Origin: an uncultured delta proteobacterium
GTDB lineage: Bacteria; Myxococcota; Myxococcia; Myxococcales; 40CM-4-68-19
Direction: 5' to 3'
Length of the DNA: 64,000 bases
Assembly: GCA_903911145.1 (NCBI GenBank)
Contig: CAIWCD010000049.1
Location: 1-64,000 of the forward strand
The notes below the pieces were generated by a model that was not told where the DNA came from, searched no databases, and saw only the letters and a list, made by a program, of their open reading frames with translations. The position numbers and the translations under genes were made by a program. How positions within the stretch are numbered: position 1 is the stretch's first letter; every line of letters starts with the position of its first letter. This document shows positions 33,372-43,534 of this stretch, one piece after another.

Positions 33372-34148
33372 CTACTTCCCCTGCCAGTTCGGGGGACGCC
33401 TCTCTGCGAACGCCTTGAGACCCTCGAGGCGATCCTCGGAGAGCAGAGGCTTCTCGTACCAGGCGCGCTCGCGATCGAGCGCGTGCGCGAGTTCGAGGTC
33501 CCACGCCTCCTCGATCGCACCCTTCGCCGCCGCGACCGCCACTGGCGCGTTCTGCGCGATCTGCGCAGCAAGCGCGAGCGCTGCCTCGACGCTCTTTCCG
33601 CTCTCGCCGACGCGGGACACGAGTCCCATCGCGTGCGCCTCGCTCGCGTCCACTCGGCGCGCGGTCAGGATGAGATCGCGCGCGCGTCCCGTGCCGATCA
33701 CACGCGCGAGCCGCACGCAGCCGCCGCCGCCCGGAATGATGCCGATGCGCGTCTCCGTGAGGCCAATCTGCGCGCCCGGATCGATCACGCGCAGATCGCA
33801 CGCGAGCGCCAACTCGCAGCCGCCGCCGAGCGCGAGGCCATTGATTGCCGCGATCCAGGGCTTGCTGCAGCGCTCGATGGCGCGCAGTCCGGCGTGCAGT
33901 TCGATGAGCCAGCGGCGCACGTCGTCGACGGTCCAGCCGGTGCGCTCCTTGAGATTCGCGCCCGCGCAGAAGGCCTTGCTGCCCTTGCCCGTGATCACCA
34001 CCGCGCGGATCGATGAATCGTGTGCGGCCAACTCTGCCTTCGCGCCCAACTCCGCCACCAGCGCGCGCGAGAGCACGTTCATCTGCGCCTCGCCGTCGAT
34101 GGTGAGCAGCAGCGTCGCATCCCGGCGCTCTTCGATCAGCAGCGGCAT
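33372..34148 (-). CDS. Enoyl-CoA hydratase/isomerase family protein
   Basis: VITGKGSKAFCAGANLKE, IAAINGLALGGGCELALACDLRV, GGGGCVRLARVIG; start MPLLIEERRDATLLL. Confidence 0.9.
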   Translation of the reverse strand: MPLLIEERRDATLLLTIDGEAQMNVLSRALVAELGAKAELAAHDSSIRAVVITGKGSKAFCAGANLKERTGWTVDDVRRWLIELHAGLRAIERCSKPWIAAINGLALGGGCELALACDLRVIDPGAQIGLTETRIGIIPGGGGCVRLARVIGTGRARDLILTARRVDASEAHAMGLVSRVGESGKSVEAALALAAQIAQNAPVAVAAAKGAIEEAWDLELAHALDRERAWYEKPLLSEDRLEGLKAFAERRPPNWQGK

Positions 34149-34164
34149 TGCATGCCCCTTTGTC

Positions 34165-34212
34165 GATGTTTGGTGTTCAAAGCAATATGATTGGCACTCA
34201 AACCATCTCGCG
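34165..34212. repeat. AT-rich interspersed palindromic element, copy A
   Basis: Minus-strand GAGATGGTTTGAGTGCCAATCATATTGCTTTGAACACCAAACATC aligns by eye with copies at 46.3, 55.9 and 59.7 kb. Confidence 0.5.
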
Positions 34213-34239
34213 CAGCCCGCACGGGCTGAGACTTGCGCG

Positions 34240-35199
34240 CTACGTCGCGGCCCGTGCAACCGCGAGCTTTGCGCGTCGCCCGAAGGCGGCCTGCAGGCGG
34301 CGTCCGGTCAAAGCGTGACCGATGTGCCGTTGCGCCACTGCGCCGGCCTCGAACAGTCTCTCGAGATCAACTCCGCTGCCGATGCCCATCTCGGTGAACA
34401 TCGAGACGAGATCCTCAGTTGCAAGATTCCCCGCTGCGCCCGGCGCGTAGGGACAGCCTCCCGTACCGCCGACCGCTGCATCGAAAATGCGGATGCCGAG
34501 CTCATACGCGACGAGGCAATTGGCGAGCGCAGTGCCGTGCGTGTCGTGCATGTGCAGCGCGAGCTTGCCCGCGGGGATCCCCGGACCGGCAGCATCGCCG
34601 CCCAGGAAGAGCGACACGATCTCCCGCGTCTGGCGCGGGTTTCCGACTCCGATGGTGTCTCCGAGCGAGATCTCTTCGGCGCCGAACGAGACGAGCCTGC
34701 GCCCGATTTCAAGAGCGCGCTTCGGATCCACCGGGCCTTCAAACGGACAGCCCCAGACACAGCTGACGTAGCCGCGAACCGTGACGCCCTGCTTGCGCGC
34801 CTCGGGGATGAGCTGCTCGAACTCGCGCAAGGAATCGGCGATCGACTTGTTGGTGTTCTTCTGGTTGTGCGATTCGGAGGCGCTCATGAAGACCGCCACT
34901 TCGCGCAATCCGCACTCCACTGCACGCGCGAGCCCCGTGCGATTGGGGACGAGCGCTGACATCCGAAGACCCGCGGGCAGCTTCTGCGCAAGCAGTTGCC
35001 GGACAAGCTCGCCCGTGTCTGCGAGCTGCGGGATCCATTCGGGGCGCACGAATGAGCCGACCTCAATGCGTGGCAGTCCCGCCGCAGCCAGCGCGAGGAT
35101 CAGCTCGAGGCGAGCCGACACGCTCAGCCTCTCGGCCTCATTCTGCAACCCATCGCGCGGGCCGACCTCGTGAACGATGATGTTCGCATTTGAATCCAC
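34240..35199 (-). CDS. mvaB: Hydroxymethylglutaryl-CoA lyase family (GTG start proposed)
   Basis: VHEVGPRDGLQNE, EVGSFVRPEWIPQLADT, RGYVSCVWGCPFEGPVDP, GDTIGVGNP, LALHMHDTHGTALAN, FDAAVGGTGGCPYAPGAAGNLATEDLV. Confidence 0.92.
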   Translation of the reverse strand: MDSNANIIVHEVGPRDGLQNEAERLSVSARLELILALAAAGLPRIEVGSFVRPEWIPQLADTGELVRQLLAQKLPAGLRMSALVPNRTGLARAVECGLREVAVFMSASESHNQKNTNKSIADSLREFEQLIPEARKQGVTVRGYVSCVWGCPFEGPVDPKRALEIGRRLVSFGAEEISLGDTIGVGNPRQTREIVSLFLGGDAAGPGIPAGKLALHMHDTHGTALANCLVAYELGIRIFDAAVGGTGGCPYAPGAAGNLATEDLVSMFTEMGIGSGVDLERLFEAGAVAQRHIGHALTGRRLQAAFGRRAKLAVARAAT

Positions 35200-35224
35200 G
35201 TCGTCTCTCCTGCGGCGTGCGCGG

Positions 35225-35638
35225 CTAATCGCGCGGGAGCACGTGCGTACGCACCCACGCTGCGATGTCGCGCGTGCTCGCACCGGGGAGGAAGATCTCT
35301 GCGACGCCCATCGCCTTGAGCGGCGCCAGATCGCCGTCGGGGATGATGCCGCCGCCAAACACGATCACATCTGAAGCGCCCTGGGCGCGGAGCAGATCGA
35401 TCACGGCGGGAAAGAGCGTCATGTGCGCGCCGGACATGATCGACATGCCGACGGCGTCGACGTCTTCTTGAATGGCGGCAGCGACGATCATCTCCGGCGT
35501 CTGGTGCAGCCCGGTGTAGATGACTTCGAAGCCCTCGTCGCGCAGCGCACGCGCGATGATCTTGGCGCCGCGGTCATGTCCATCGAGACCGGGCTTGGCG
35601 ACGAGAATGCGGAGTTTGCGAGTGGAGGCTTCAGACAC
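35225..35638 (-). CDS. Cobalamin B12-binding domain protein (methylmalonyl-CoA mutase small/C-terminal subunit)
   Basis: [42 protein letters not shown] (DxHxxG motif), [23 protein letters not shown]. Confidence 0.92.
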   Translation of the reverse strand: MSEASTRKLRILVAKPGLDGHDRGAKIIARALRDEGFEVIYTGLHQTPEMIVAAAIQEDVDAVGMSIMSGAHMTLFPAVIDLLRAQGASDVIVFGGGIIPDGDLAPLKAMGVAEIFLPGASTRDIAAWVRTHVLPRD

Positions 35639-35729
35639 GCGGTGGTTCTCCTCTGCGGCCTCACTACCACAGAGAGAGTGCGGCGACACGTTGTGCAGCG
35701 GCAACGACGGACGAACGCACCAGCAGCGG

Positions 35730-36470
35730 TTATGGCTTGTGCGTCCCTCTGGCCAACAGCGCGATCAACTGCGGTGTGCGCGCATCGAGCGGGGTATCCG
35801 GCTCCAGCGTGAGCAGCGAGAGCCCGGCCTCTCGCGCCAACTCAGCCAACGCGCCGGGATCGAAATAGCGGATGCGCCACGTGCCGCTGAGCCGCTCGCC
35901 ATCCGCACGAATCAACGTGCGCTCAACCACATCGACCTGCTCGATGGGATCAAAGCGGCTTCGTTCTTCGACCTGACCGAGTCCCACGATCTCTTCGCTG
36001 AATGAAGATTCAGGAGAGCCCGCGAGCCGCAGCGGATTGTCGGTCGTGATCACGAGGCGCCCATTGGGTCGAAGCACGCGTGCGATCTCCGCAAGCGCCG
36101 CTCGGGCGTGGTCTCGCGTGGAGAGCGCGAAGGAGCTGTAGAAGCAGGTTGCGGCCGACACGCTCCCCGCGGCGAGCGGGAGGGCGCAGAGATCGCCGCG
36201 AACCAGATCCGCATTGGGCGCAAGCCTCCGCGCCTCACGCAGCAGCAACGGGGAGCGGTCGACGCCGATCAACCGCGTGCATCCCTCATTCCGCAACGCG
36301 ACGAGGTGGCGGCCATATCCGCAGCCGAAATCCGCGATGCGCTCGCCGCGATCGATCTCGAGCAGGCCCAGGGCGGCCTGCACGTCAAGCATCGCGAGAC
36401 GTGGGGGCGCGAGCCTTCGCGTCGTCTCGAGAAACAGTTGGTCCGCACCGTCGCTCTCGCTCACGGACAA
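35730..36470 (-). CDS. Class I SAM-dependent methyltransferase
   Basis: [61 protein letters not shown]. Confidence 0.88.
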   Translation of the reverse strand: MSVSESDGADQLFLETTRRLAPPRLAMLDVQAALGLLEIDRGERIADFGCGYGRHLVALRNEGCTRLIGVDRSPLLLREARRLAPNADLVRGDLCALPLAAGSVSAATCFYSSFALSTRDHARAALAEIARVLRPNGRLVITTDNPLRLAGSPESSFSEEIVGLGQVEERSRFDPIEQVDVVERTLIRADGERLSGTWRIRYFDPGALAELAREAGLSLLTLEPDTPLDARTPQLIALLARGTHKP

Positions 36471-36480
36471 TGGACTGCCC

Positions 36481-38187
36481 TCAGAAGATCCCTCGCTCGC
36501 GATATGCGCCCCAGACCTTGCGGAACACGTCGCAGACCTCGCCCAGCGTCGCGTAGGCCTTCACGGCAGAGAGCACCGGCGGCATCAGATTCGTTCCGCT
36601 TCTGCAAGCCTCTTCGACGGCCCGCAATGTCTCCTGGACCGCTTGCGGACTGCGCGCGCGCTTGACCGCCGCGAGTCGCTCGTTCTGCTCGCGCCCGACC
36701 GACTCCTCGATCTTCAGCGTTGGAATCGGCGCCGACTTCTCGCTCTGGAACGCGTTGACGCCGACAATCTTGCGTGTTCCGCTCTCCACCTCGCGCTGGT
36801 AGGCAAAGGCGCTGTCCGCGATCTCCCTCTGCGGATATCCCTCTTCAATCGCGCGAATGATTCCGCCGAGTTGATCGATCTTCTCGAAGATCTTCAGGCA
36901 GCGCTTCTCCGTTTCGTCGGTGAGGTACTCGACGAAATAGCTTCCGGCCAGAGGATCAACGACGCGATCGACACCGCTCTCGTGCGCGATCAGTTGCTGC
37001 GTGCGCAGCGCGATCGTTACCGCTTCCTGCGTCGGCAGCGCATAGGTCTCATCCAATGAGTTGGTATGCAGCGACTGCGTCCCGCCGAGCACCGCCGCGA
37101 GTCCCTGCAGCGCGGTGCGAACGACGTTGTTGTAGGGCTGCTGCGCGGTCAGCGACACGCCGGCCGTCTGCGCGTGCGTGCGCAGCATCATGCTCGCGGG
37201 TTTCTTCGCGCCGAACTTCTCCCGCATCACCCGTGCCCAGATGCGGCGCGCAGCGCGGAACTTCGCGATCTCCTCGAAGAAGTCGTTGTGGACGTCCCAG
37301 AAGAACGAGAGCCGCGGCGCGAAATCATCGACGTTCATTCCGCGCTTCACGCACTCTTCGACATATCCAAAACCATCCGCGAGAGTAAACGCGAGCTCCT
37401 GCAACGCCGTCGCTCCTGCCTCGCGGATATGATAGCCGCTGATCGAAACCGCATGCCATTTCGGCATATATCGCGACGTATATTCGATCATATCAACGAC
37501 GATGCGCGTTGCCGGCCGCGGGCCGACGACCCACTCCTTCTGGGCGATATATTCCTTTAATACGTCGTTCTGGATCGTGCCGCCGAGCTTGTCCTGCGAG
37601 ACGTTCTGCTGCTCGGCCACCGCGATATACGCGCAGAGCGCATAGATGGCGCTCGCATTAATCGTCATCGAGGTCGTCACGCGGTCGAGTGGAATGCCGC
37701 TGTAGAGAACCTCGAAATCCTTCAGCGTGCTGACCGCGACGCCCTCCTTGCCGACCTCGCCGCGCGACATCGCGTGATCGCAGTCGTAGCCCATCAGCGC
37801 GGGCATATCGAAGGCGGTGGATAGTCCGCTCATTCCATGCTCGAGCAGATACTTGAAGCGCTTGTTGGTATCCTCGGGCGTTCCAAATCCCGCGAACTGC
37901 CGCATCGTCCAGAGCCGTCCTCGATACATCGACGGCTGCGGCCCGCGCGTATAGGGAAACTGGCCGGGAAATCCCAGTTCGCGCTCATATCGCTCGACGT
38001 CCTCTGCGCTCGGATTGCCGATATCCAGCGGCGTCAGCAGGTCGGGAATCGGGATCCCGCCATCCGTCTGAAACGAAGACTGGCGCAGCGGCATCTTCGC
38101 CGCACTCCCGCCGAGATCGATCTTTGTCCACGCATCCTGGCTGGCCTTCAGCCGTGCGCGCGCTTCGCTATCTCTGGAGTCGCTCAT
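36481..38187 (-). CDS. Methylmalonyl-CoA mutase large (catalytic) subunit
   Basis: [116 protein letters not shown]. Confidence 0.96.
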   Translation of the reverse strand: MSDSRDSEARARLKASQDAWTKIDLGGSAAKMPLRQSSFQTDGGIPIPDLLTPLDIGNPSAEDVERYERELGFPGQFPYTRGPQPSMYRGRLWTMRQFAGFGTPEDTNKRFKYLLEHGMSGLSTAFDMPALMGYDCDHAMSRGEVGKEGVAVSTLKDFEVLYSGIPLDRVTTSMTINASAIYALCAYIAVAEQQNVSQDKLGGTIQNDVLKEYIAQKEWVVGPRPATRIVVDMIEYTSRYMPKWHAVSISGYHIREAGATALQELAFTLADGFGYVEECVKRGMNVDDFAPRLSFFWDVHNDFFEEIAKFRAARRIWARVMREKFGAKKPASMMLRTHAQTAGVSLTAQQPYNNVVRTALQGLAAVLGGTQSLHTNSLDETYALPTQEAVTIALRTQQLIAHESGVDRVVDPLAGSYFVEYLTDETEKRCLKIFEKIDQLGGIIRAIEEGYPQREIADSAFAYQREVESGTRKIVGVNAFQSEKSAPIPTLKIEESVGREQNERLAAVKRARSPQAVQETLRAVEEACRSGTNLMPPVLSAVKAYATLGEVCDVFRKVWGAYRERGIF

Positions 38188-38236
38188 GTCGAGCGAGATA
38201 TCACGAGCGGAGCCGTCGATTCAAAAGCAATCCCGG

Positions 38237-39388
38237 TCAACGCTCTTTAAGCACATCGCGCGCGATCACCAGTCGCTGGATCTCGCTGGTGCCCTCATAG
38301 ATCGTCGTCACGCGTGCATCGCGATAGTGCCGTTCGGCGGGGAACTCATCGATATATCCATATCCGCCATGAATCTGGACGGAGATATCGCAGGCCCGGT
38401 TGGCCTTCTCGCTGGCGAATAGCTTCGCCATCGAGCCTTCACTGGTGAACGGGCGACCGGCCTCCTTCAATACCGCGGCTCGCAGCACGAGCAGGCGCGC
38501 CGCAGCGAGCTCCGTATCGACGTCGGCGAGCATGAATCGAAGCGCCTGGAATTCGCCGATTGGCTTGCCGAATGCGCTGCGCTCCTTCGCATATCGAACG
38601 GCGCAATTCATTGCTGCCGTGCCGATTCCGATCGATTGCGCGCCAATCCCGATGCGTCCGCCGTCGAGCGCGGCGAGCGCGATGGAGAAGCCTTGACCCT
38701 CCACGCCCAGCATTGCGCTGGCTGGCACACGGAGATCCTCGAACGTGAGCGCAACCGTGCTCGACGCACGCAGGCCCATCTTGTCTTCCTTCTTGCCGAT
38801 GTGCAGGCCCGTGGCGCCGGCCTCGACGAGAAAGCAGGAGATCCCTTTGTGCGCCGAATCAGGCGCGCCAGTCCTGGCCCAGACGATGATGACGCCCGCG
38901 CGATCGCCGGCGCTGATCCACTGCTTGCTGCCGTTGATCACGAAATCGCTGCCGTCGCGGCGCGCGCTGGTGCGCATCGCTGCGGGATCGGAACCGCAGT
39001 GCGATTCGGAGAGGCCAAACGAGGCGGCCGTAAATCGGCCTGACGTGATCTCAGGGACGTAGCGCGTCTTCTGCACATCGGTGCCGAAGCGCACGAGCGT
39101 CTCGGCAACCATGTTGTTGACTGCCATCGTCACGGCCGTCGACGCGCACCCCTGCGCGACCTCCATCATTGCCAACGCATATGAGACAGCGCCGGCCTCC
39201 GCGCCGCCGAGGGACTCGGGGATATTCACGCCCATCAGGCCAAGTTCGGCGAGCGCGCGGCTGTGCTCGACTGGGAACGCCTGCTCACGATCCATCCGCG
39301 CGGCATCAGGAGCAAGCGATTGCTGCGCATAGGCCCGCGCAGTCTTCTGCACTGCGGCCTGCGTCTCGGACGGTTCAAACAGGGTCAT
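38237..39388 (-). CDS. Acyl-CoA dehydrogenase
   Basis: FGLSESHCGSDPAAMRT, FVINGSKQWISAG, GYGYIDEFPAERHYRDARVTTIYEGTSEIQRLVIARDVL. Confidence 0.95.
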   Translation of the reverse strand: MTLFEPSETQAAVQKTARAYAQQSLAPDAARMDREQAFPVEHSRALAELGLMGVNIPESLGGAEAGAVSYALAMMEVAQGCASTAVTMAVNNMVAETLVRFGTDVQKTRYVPEITSGRFTAASFGLSESHCGSDPAAMRTSARRDGSDFVINGSKQWISAGDRAGVIIVWARTGAPDSAHKGISCFLVEAGATGLHIGKKEDKMGLRASSTVALTFEDLRVPASAMLGVEGQGFSIALAALDGGRIGIGAQSIGIGTAAMNCAVRYAKERSAFGKPIGEFQALRFMLADVDTELAAARLLVLRAAVLKEAGRPFTSEGSMAKLFASEKANRACDISVQIHGGYGYIDEFPAERHYRDARVTTIYEGTSEIQRLVIARDVLKER

Positions 39389-39427
39389 ATCGACTTGGAT
39401 CCCTCTGCCCGTCCGCGTGGCGGGCAG

Positions 39428-39946
39428 CTACTCGCTCTTCGGCGTAGGCGGCGGCTGGCCGGGCCGGCGCAGCACGATGTACATCTTCTCGAACTCGAGT
39501 GCGAAAGCCTCGACCTGCTTGCGCAGCAGAGAGCGTTCAATCAGCACGCCGTCAGAACTCGTCAGCTTGAACTCGCGCGCGACCGCGATCCCCTTTTCGG
39601 TGATCGACCAGCGCGCATGCCCTGCCTCGCGAACGACGCCGACGCGAACGAAGTCGCTGATCGCCATCGCCAGAGACGTATGCCACCGCGCGAGACGCCG
39701 CTCGAGGGGGTTCGATTCCCAGTCGCGCGCGTTGAGCGTGACGATATCGCGGATATGCGTATAGATGTCTGCAATCCCCGCCGAGCCGCCGCCGAACAGC
39801 AGCGCGGAGAGCAGCGGAGCACAGAATACCTGTCGCGGGGTTAGCTGGTCGGCCATAGCCACCCCGATATCGCTGCGGTCGATAAGAGCCGCGCTTGCCA
39901 ATCCCATCGCCTCACCCCCATCACAATGCGGACCATGCCAATTCAA
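39428..39946 (-). CDS. Hypothetical protein with winged-helix-like features
   Basis: 172-aa ORF; SDFVRVGVVREAGHARWSITEKGIAVAREFKLTSSDG is winged-helix-like; overlaps the neighbouring ACAD stop by 4 nt. Confidence 0.6.
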   Translation of the reverse strand: MNWHGPHCDGGEAMGLASAALIDRSDIGVAMADQLTPRQVFCAPLLSALLFGGGSAGIADIYTHIRDIVTLNARDWESNPLERRLARWHTSLAMAISDFVRVGVVREAGHARWSITEKGIAVAREFKLTSSDGVLIERSLLRKQVEAFALEFEKMYIVLRRPGQPPPTPKSE

Positions 39947-41085
39947 GCCTTGAGTAGCGCGTTGGCAATCACGAGCCGTTGAATCTCGCTCGTACCTTCG
40001 TAGATTTCAGTGATGCGCGCGTCGCGGAAGTGCCGCTCGATGGGCAACTCCTTCGAGTAGCCCATGCCGCCGTGGATCTGTACCGACTTGTCGGTCACCC
40101 GCCCGCTCATCTCGGATGCGTACAACTTGGCCATCGACGATTCGCGCGAGTGGCGCACGCCCGCGTCCTTCATGCTCGCCGCGCGCAGCGTCAGCAACTG
40201 AGCCGCGGAGATCTCCGTGGCCATATCCGCCAGCATGAATTGAATCGCCTGGTGGTTCGAGATCGGCACGTCGAAGGTCTTGCGAACCTTCGCGTACTCG
40301 CGCGCGCCCTCGAAGGCCGCCCGCGCGATGCCGATCGCCTGCGCTGCGATGCCGATGCGTCCACCGTCGAGCGTCGCCATCGCGATCTTGAAGCCGTCTC
40401 CCTCGTTGCCGAGTCGCTGCGACTCGTGCACCTCGAGGTTGTCGAAGAACATCGTGCAAGACGGAGATGCGCAGATCCCGAGCTTCTCATCTGCCTTCTG
40501 GCGCAAGAATCCGGGCGCGTTCGTCTCGACGAGAAACGCCGTGATGCCCTTGGTTCCCTTGCTCGGATCCGTGATCGTGAAGAGGACCATCGCGTCCGCG
40601 ACGGGGCCGTTGGTGATCCAGTTCTTCGTCCCGTTGATGACGTACTTGTCGCCCTTCTTCACCGCGAGCGTGCGCTGCTCCGCTGCGTCGCTGCCTGCGT
40701 TCGGCTCGGTGAGCCCGAAACAGCCGAGCTTCTGGCCGCTCGCAAACGGCGTGAGGAAACGCTCGCGCTGTGCATCGGTGCCGAACTTGTAGACCGGGTC
40801 GCAATAGAGCGAATTCGACACCGAGAGCGTCACGCCCGTCGAGGCGCAACCGCGCGAGATCTCCTCGACGGCAAGCGCATACGCGACGTTGTCCATCCCC
40901 GCGCCGCCCCACTTCTCGGGCACCGCGACGGCGAAGAGGCCCAACTCGGCGCACTTCTTCACCGCCTCGGCCGGGAACGTGTGCGCGCGGTCCCACGCGC
41001 TCGCATTGGGCTTGAGCTCCTTCTCCGCGAACTCACGGCAGGTGTCGCGAAGCAGCCGTTGCTCGTCGGTCAGTTCAGTCAGCAT
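39943..41085 (-). CDS. Acyl-CoA dehydrogenase
   Basis: FGLTEPNAGSDAAEQRT, YVINGTKNWITNGPVAD, GGMGYSKELPIERHFRDARITEIYEGTSEIQRLVIANALL. Confidence 0.95.
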   Translation of the reverse strand: MLTELTDEQRLLRDTCREFAEKELKPNASAWDRAHTFPAEAVKKCAELGLFAVAVPEKWGGAGMDNVAYALAVEEISRGCASTGVTLSVSNSLYCDPVYKFGTDAQRERFLTPFASGQKLGCFGLTEPNAGSDAAEQRTLAVKKGDKYVINGTKNWITNGPVADAMVLFTITDPSKGTKGITAFLVETNAPGFLRQKADEKLGICASPSCTMFFDNLEVHESQRLGNEGDGFKIAMATLDGGRIGIAAQAIGIARAAFEGAREYAKVRKTFDVPISNHQAIQFMLADMATEISAAQLLTLRAASMKDAGVRHSRESSMAKLYASEMSGRVTDKSVQIHGGMGYSKELPIERHFRDARITEIYEGTSEIQRLVIANALLKA

Positions 41086-41171
41086 AGGCGTCGCAAACCA
41101 TCTCAGAAGAAGGAGTCTTCAAGCCACGCAACGAGGCCGTGGACAGTACACGTTGTCGTCAGCGATGCAAG

Positions 41172-41525
41172 TCAGGGAGTAGCGGTGCTCTTCGCTGGGG
41201 TCGCCGGAGCATACTTGGCGGGGTTCTTCTTGAACTTCTTCCTGCAGCCCCCGCAGCAGAACGCGTAGGTGCGCCCCTCGTGCACGTGGAAATCGGTCTC
41301 GTCGTCAACCTGGAAGACCTCGCCCGAAACAGCGCAGGTCGCCCAGGTGCCGATCGCCGGCTGCTTGTCGAACGAGCTCGGAGCACCCGTGTGCTTCTTC
41401 GCCTCGGCCTCCTCCGCCTCGGACTTCTCGTGCTCGCCGCCGTGCGCGCGCGCCGCCACAGGCGCGAGCATCAGGCCAGCGAGGATCGCGATCAGCGCGC
41501 TCTTCATCCGCATCATGTTCGTCAT
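41172..41525 (-). CDS. Secreted YHS/TRASH-like metal-binding domain protein
   Basis: Signal peptide, His-rich HGGEHEK, CAVSGEVFQVDDETDFHVHEGRTYAFCCGGCRKKFKKNPAKY. Confidence 0.8.
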   Translation of the reverse strand: MTNMMRMKSALIAILAGLMLAPVAARAHGGEHEKSEAEEAEAKKHTGAPSSFDKQPAIGTWATCAVSGEVFQVDDETDFHVHEGRTYAFCCGGCRKKFKKNPAKYAPATPAKSTATP

Positions 41526-41527
41526 GG

Positions 41528-42685
41528 CTAGACCCCCGCCGACGCTGCAGCAATGAGGCTGCGGCCAATGACCATGCGCTGAATCTGCGACGTCCCCTCG
41601 TAGATCTGCAGCAGCTTCGCGTCTCGCATCAGTTTCTCCACCGGATACTCCTTCGTGTAGCCATAGCCGCCGAAAATCTGCACGGCATCGGTCGCCACCT
41701 GCATTGCCGAGTCTGCCCCGAACGCCTTCGCGTAGGCCGACTCAATCGCGTCGAGCTTGCCCTGCCCGATGTTCCACGCAGCCTTGAGCATCAGCAGGCG
41801 CGTCGCTTCATACTTCATCGCCATGTCGGCGAGCATGAATTGGATCGCCTGGAACTGGCCGATCGCCTGGCCGAACGCCTTGCGCTCCGTCGCGTACTTC
41901 GTGCACTCCTCAAGCGCGCGCCGCATGATGCCCGTCGCTCCTGCGGCAATCCACGGACGCGAGCGATCGAACGTCTTCATCGCGACCTTGAAGCCCTGCC
42001 CTTCGGCGCCGACAAGGTGCGCCTTCGTGAGCTTCACGTCCTCGTAGATGATGTCGCAGGTGTTGGACGCGCGCTGGCCGAGCTTGTCCTCCTTGCGGCC
42101 CACCGAGACGCCCGGCAGATCGCGCGGGACGACGAAGCAGGTGATCCCCTTGTGGCGGTCCGTTGCGTCGCCTGTGCGTGCGAACGTCGTGTACCAGTTG
42201 GCATAGGCGCCGTTGGTGATCCAGCGCTTGATGCCGTTGAGGATCCACTCGTCGCCGACCTTGCGCACCGTGGTCCGCATGCCCGCCACGTCCGAGCCCG
42301 CGTCCGGCTCGCTGCAGGCGTATGCCGCGAACGAGCAGGAGTCGGTGAGCTGTCCGAGGTAGTTCTTCTTCTGCTCCTCGGTGCCCGCGAGGATCAGCGG
42401 CATCGCGGCGAGGTTGTTCCCTGCGAGCGTCGTCCCGATCCCGGCGCAACCGAAATTGATCTCCTCCTGCATCAGCACGTGATCCAGCGTCGAGAGACCG
42501 AGGCCGCCGTACTCCTGCGGCACCTCTCCGTTCATCAGGCCGAGCTCCCAGCCCTCCTTGCAGATCTCCGAGGGAAACGTCCCGTGCTCGTCGAGCTTCT
42601 GCGCGACGGGGATGATCTTCTCCTTGGTGAACTTGCGAGCCGTTGCAATCAGGCGCTGCTGGTCATCGTTCAGCGAAAAATCCAT
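41528..42685 (-). CDS. Acyl-CoA dehydrogenase
   Basis: AAYACSEPDAGSDVAGMRT, WILNGIKRWITNGAYAN, GYGYTKEYPVEKLMRDAKLLQIYEGTSQIQRMVIGRSL. Confidence 0.95.
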   Translation of the reverse strand: MDFSLNDDQQRLIATARKFTKEKIIPVAQKLDEHGTFPSEICKEGWELGLMNGEVPQEYGGLGLSTLDHVLMQEEINFGCAGIGTTLAGNNLAAMPLILAGTEEQKKNYLGQLTDSCSFAAYACSEPDAGSDVAGMRTTVRKVGDEWILNGIKRWITNGAYANWYTTFARTGDATDRHKGITCFVVPRDLPGVSVGRKEDKLGQRASNTCDIIYEDVKLTKAHLVGAEGQGFKVAMKTFDRSRPWIAAGATGIMRRALEECTKYATERKAFGQAIGQFQAIQFMLADMAMKYEATRLLMLKAAWNIGQGKLDAIESAYAKAFGADSAMQVATDAVQIFGGYGYTKEYPVEKLMRDAKLLQIYEGTSQIQRMVIGRSLIAAASAGV

Positions 42686-42720
42686 GGTGTGTCTCTCCGC
42701 GGTGTCTTGAACTCAGTGGG

Positions 42721-43512
42721 CTACTTGCGGGTGAACGTCGCCGGCCGCTTTTCGACAAACGCGCGCATTCCCTCGCGGCGGTCGTCGGTGTCAAAGAGAA
42801 GTCCGAAGGTGTCGCATTCCTGGTGATTCGCGTCGCGCAACGGCACATCCGCTCCGTGCTCGACGAGCTGCTTCACGCGTGCGATGGCGAGCGGACCCTT
42901 CGTCGCGATCTTCTGCGCCACGTTCTTGCAGTGGGCGAGCAGCTGATCCTTCGGGAGCACGTCGAGGACGAGACCAATCTCGTGCGCCTTCTTCGCGTCG
43001 ATCATGTCGCCCGTGAAGAGCAGCTCCTTCGCGCGCATCTTGCCGAGCAGTCGCGGCAGGCGCTGCGAGCCGCCGAAGCCAGGGACGACGCCGAGATTCA
43101 CTTCGGGTTGTCCGAGACGCGCGTTCTCCGAGCAGTAGATAAGGTCGCACGCGAGCGCCATCTCGAGGCCGCCGCCGAGCGCAAATCCGTTGATCGCCGC
43201 GATCATCGCGCAGGGCAGGGCCTCCATCAGGGCAGTCGCGATGTGCCCGAGTTGCGAGAACTCGCGCCCGGCCCATGCGCCCATCGGCGCCATCTCCGCG
43301 ATGTCCGCGCCCGCGACGAACGCCTTCTCTCCCGAGCCGGTCAGGATGATCGCGCGCACCGCATCCGCGCCCTCGCCCAACTCGCGCAGCGCCAGCGTGA
43401 GCTCGCGCAGCATCATCGCGTTGAGCGCATTGAGCGCCTTGGGCCGATTGAACGAGATGATCCCGATCGGGCCTTCGCGTTCAACCAGCAGCGTTTCGTA
43501 GGTTGCAGTCAT
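42721..43512 (-). CDS. Enoyl-CoA hydratase
   Basis: ISFNRPKALNALNAMML, LTGSGEKAFVAGADIAEMA, AAINGFALGGGLEMALACDLIY, PGFGGSQRLPRLLG. Confidence 0.95.
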   Translation of the reverse strand: MTATYETLLVEREGPIGIISFNRPKALNALNAMMLRELTLALRELGEGADAVRAIILTGSGEKAFVAGADIAEMAPMGAWAGREFSQLGHIATALMEALPCAMIAAINGFALGGGLEMALACDLIYCSENARLGQPEVNLGVVPGFGGSQRLPRLLGKMRAKELLFTGDMIDAKKAHEIGLVLDVLPKDQLLAHCKNVAQKIATKGPLAIARVKQLVEHGADVPLRDANHQECDTFGLLFDTDDRREGMRAFVEKRPATFTRK

Positions 43513-43534
43513 CGCGCGCTCTCGTGGGTTCGTC

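Noticed and set aside
30751-33801. Minus-strand ORFs of 465 and 542 aa (30751-32148 and 32173-33801)
   Set aside because: Shadow ORFs mostly antisense to clpS/clpA (the second also runs into the hydratase gene out of frame), without domain signatures.
33415-34959. 514-aa plus-strand ORF
   Set aside because: Antisense to the hydratase and HMG-CoA lyase genes.
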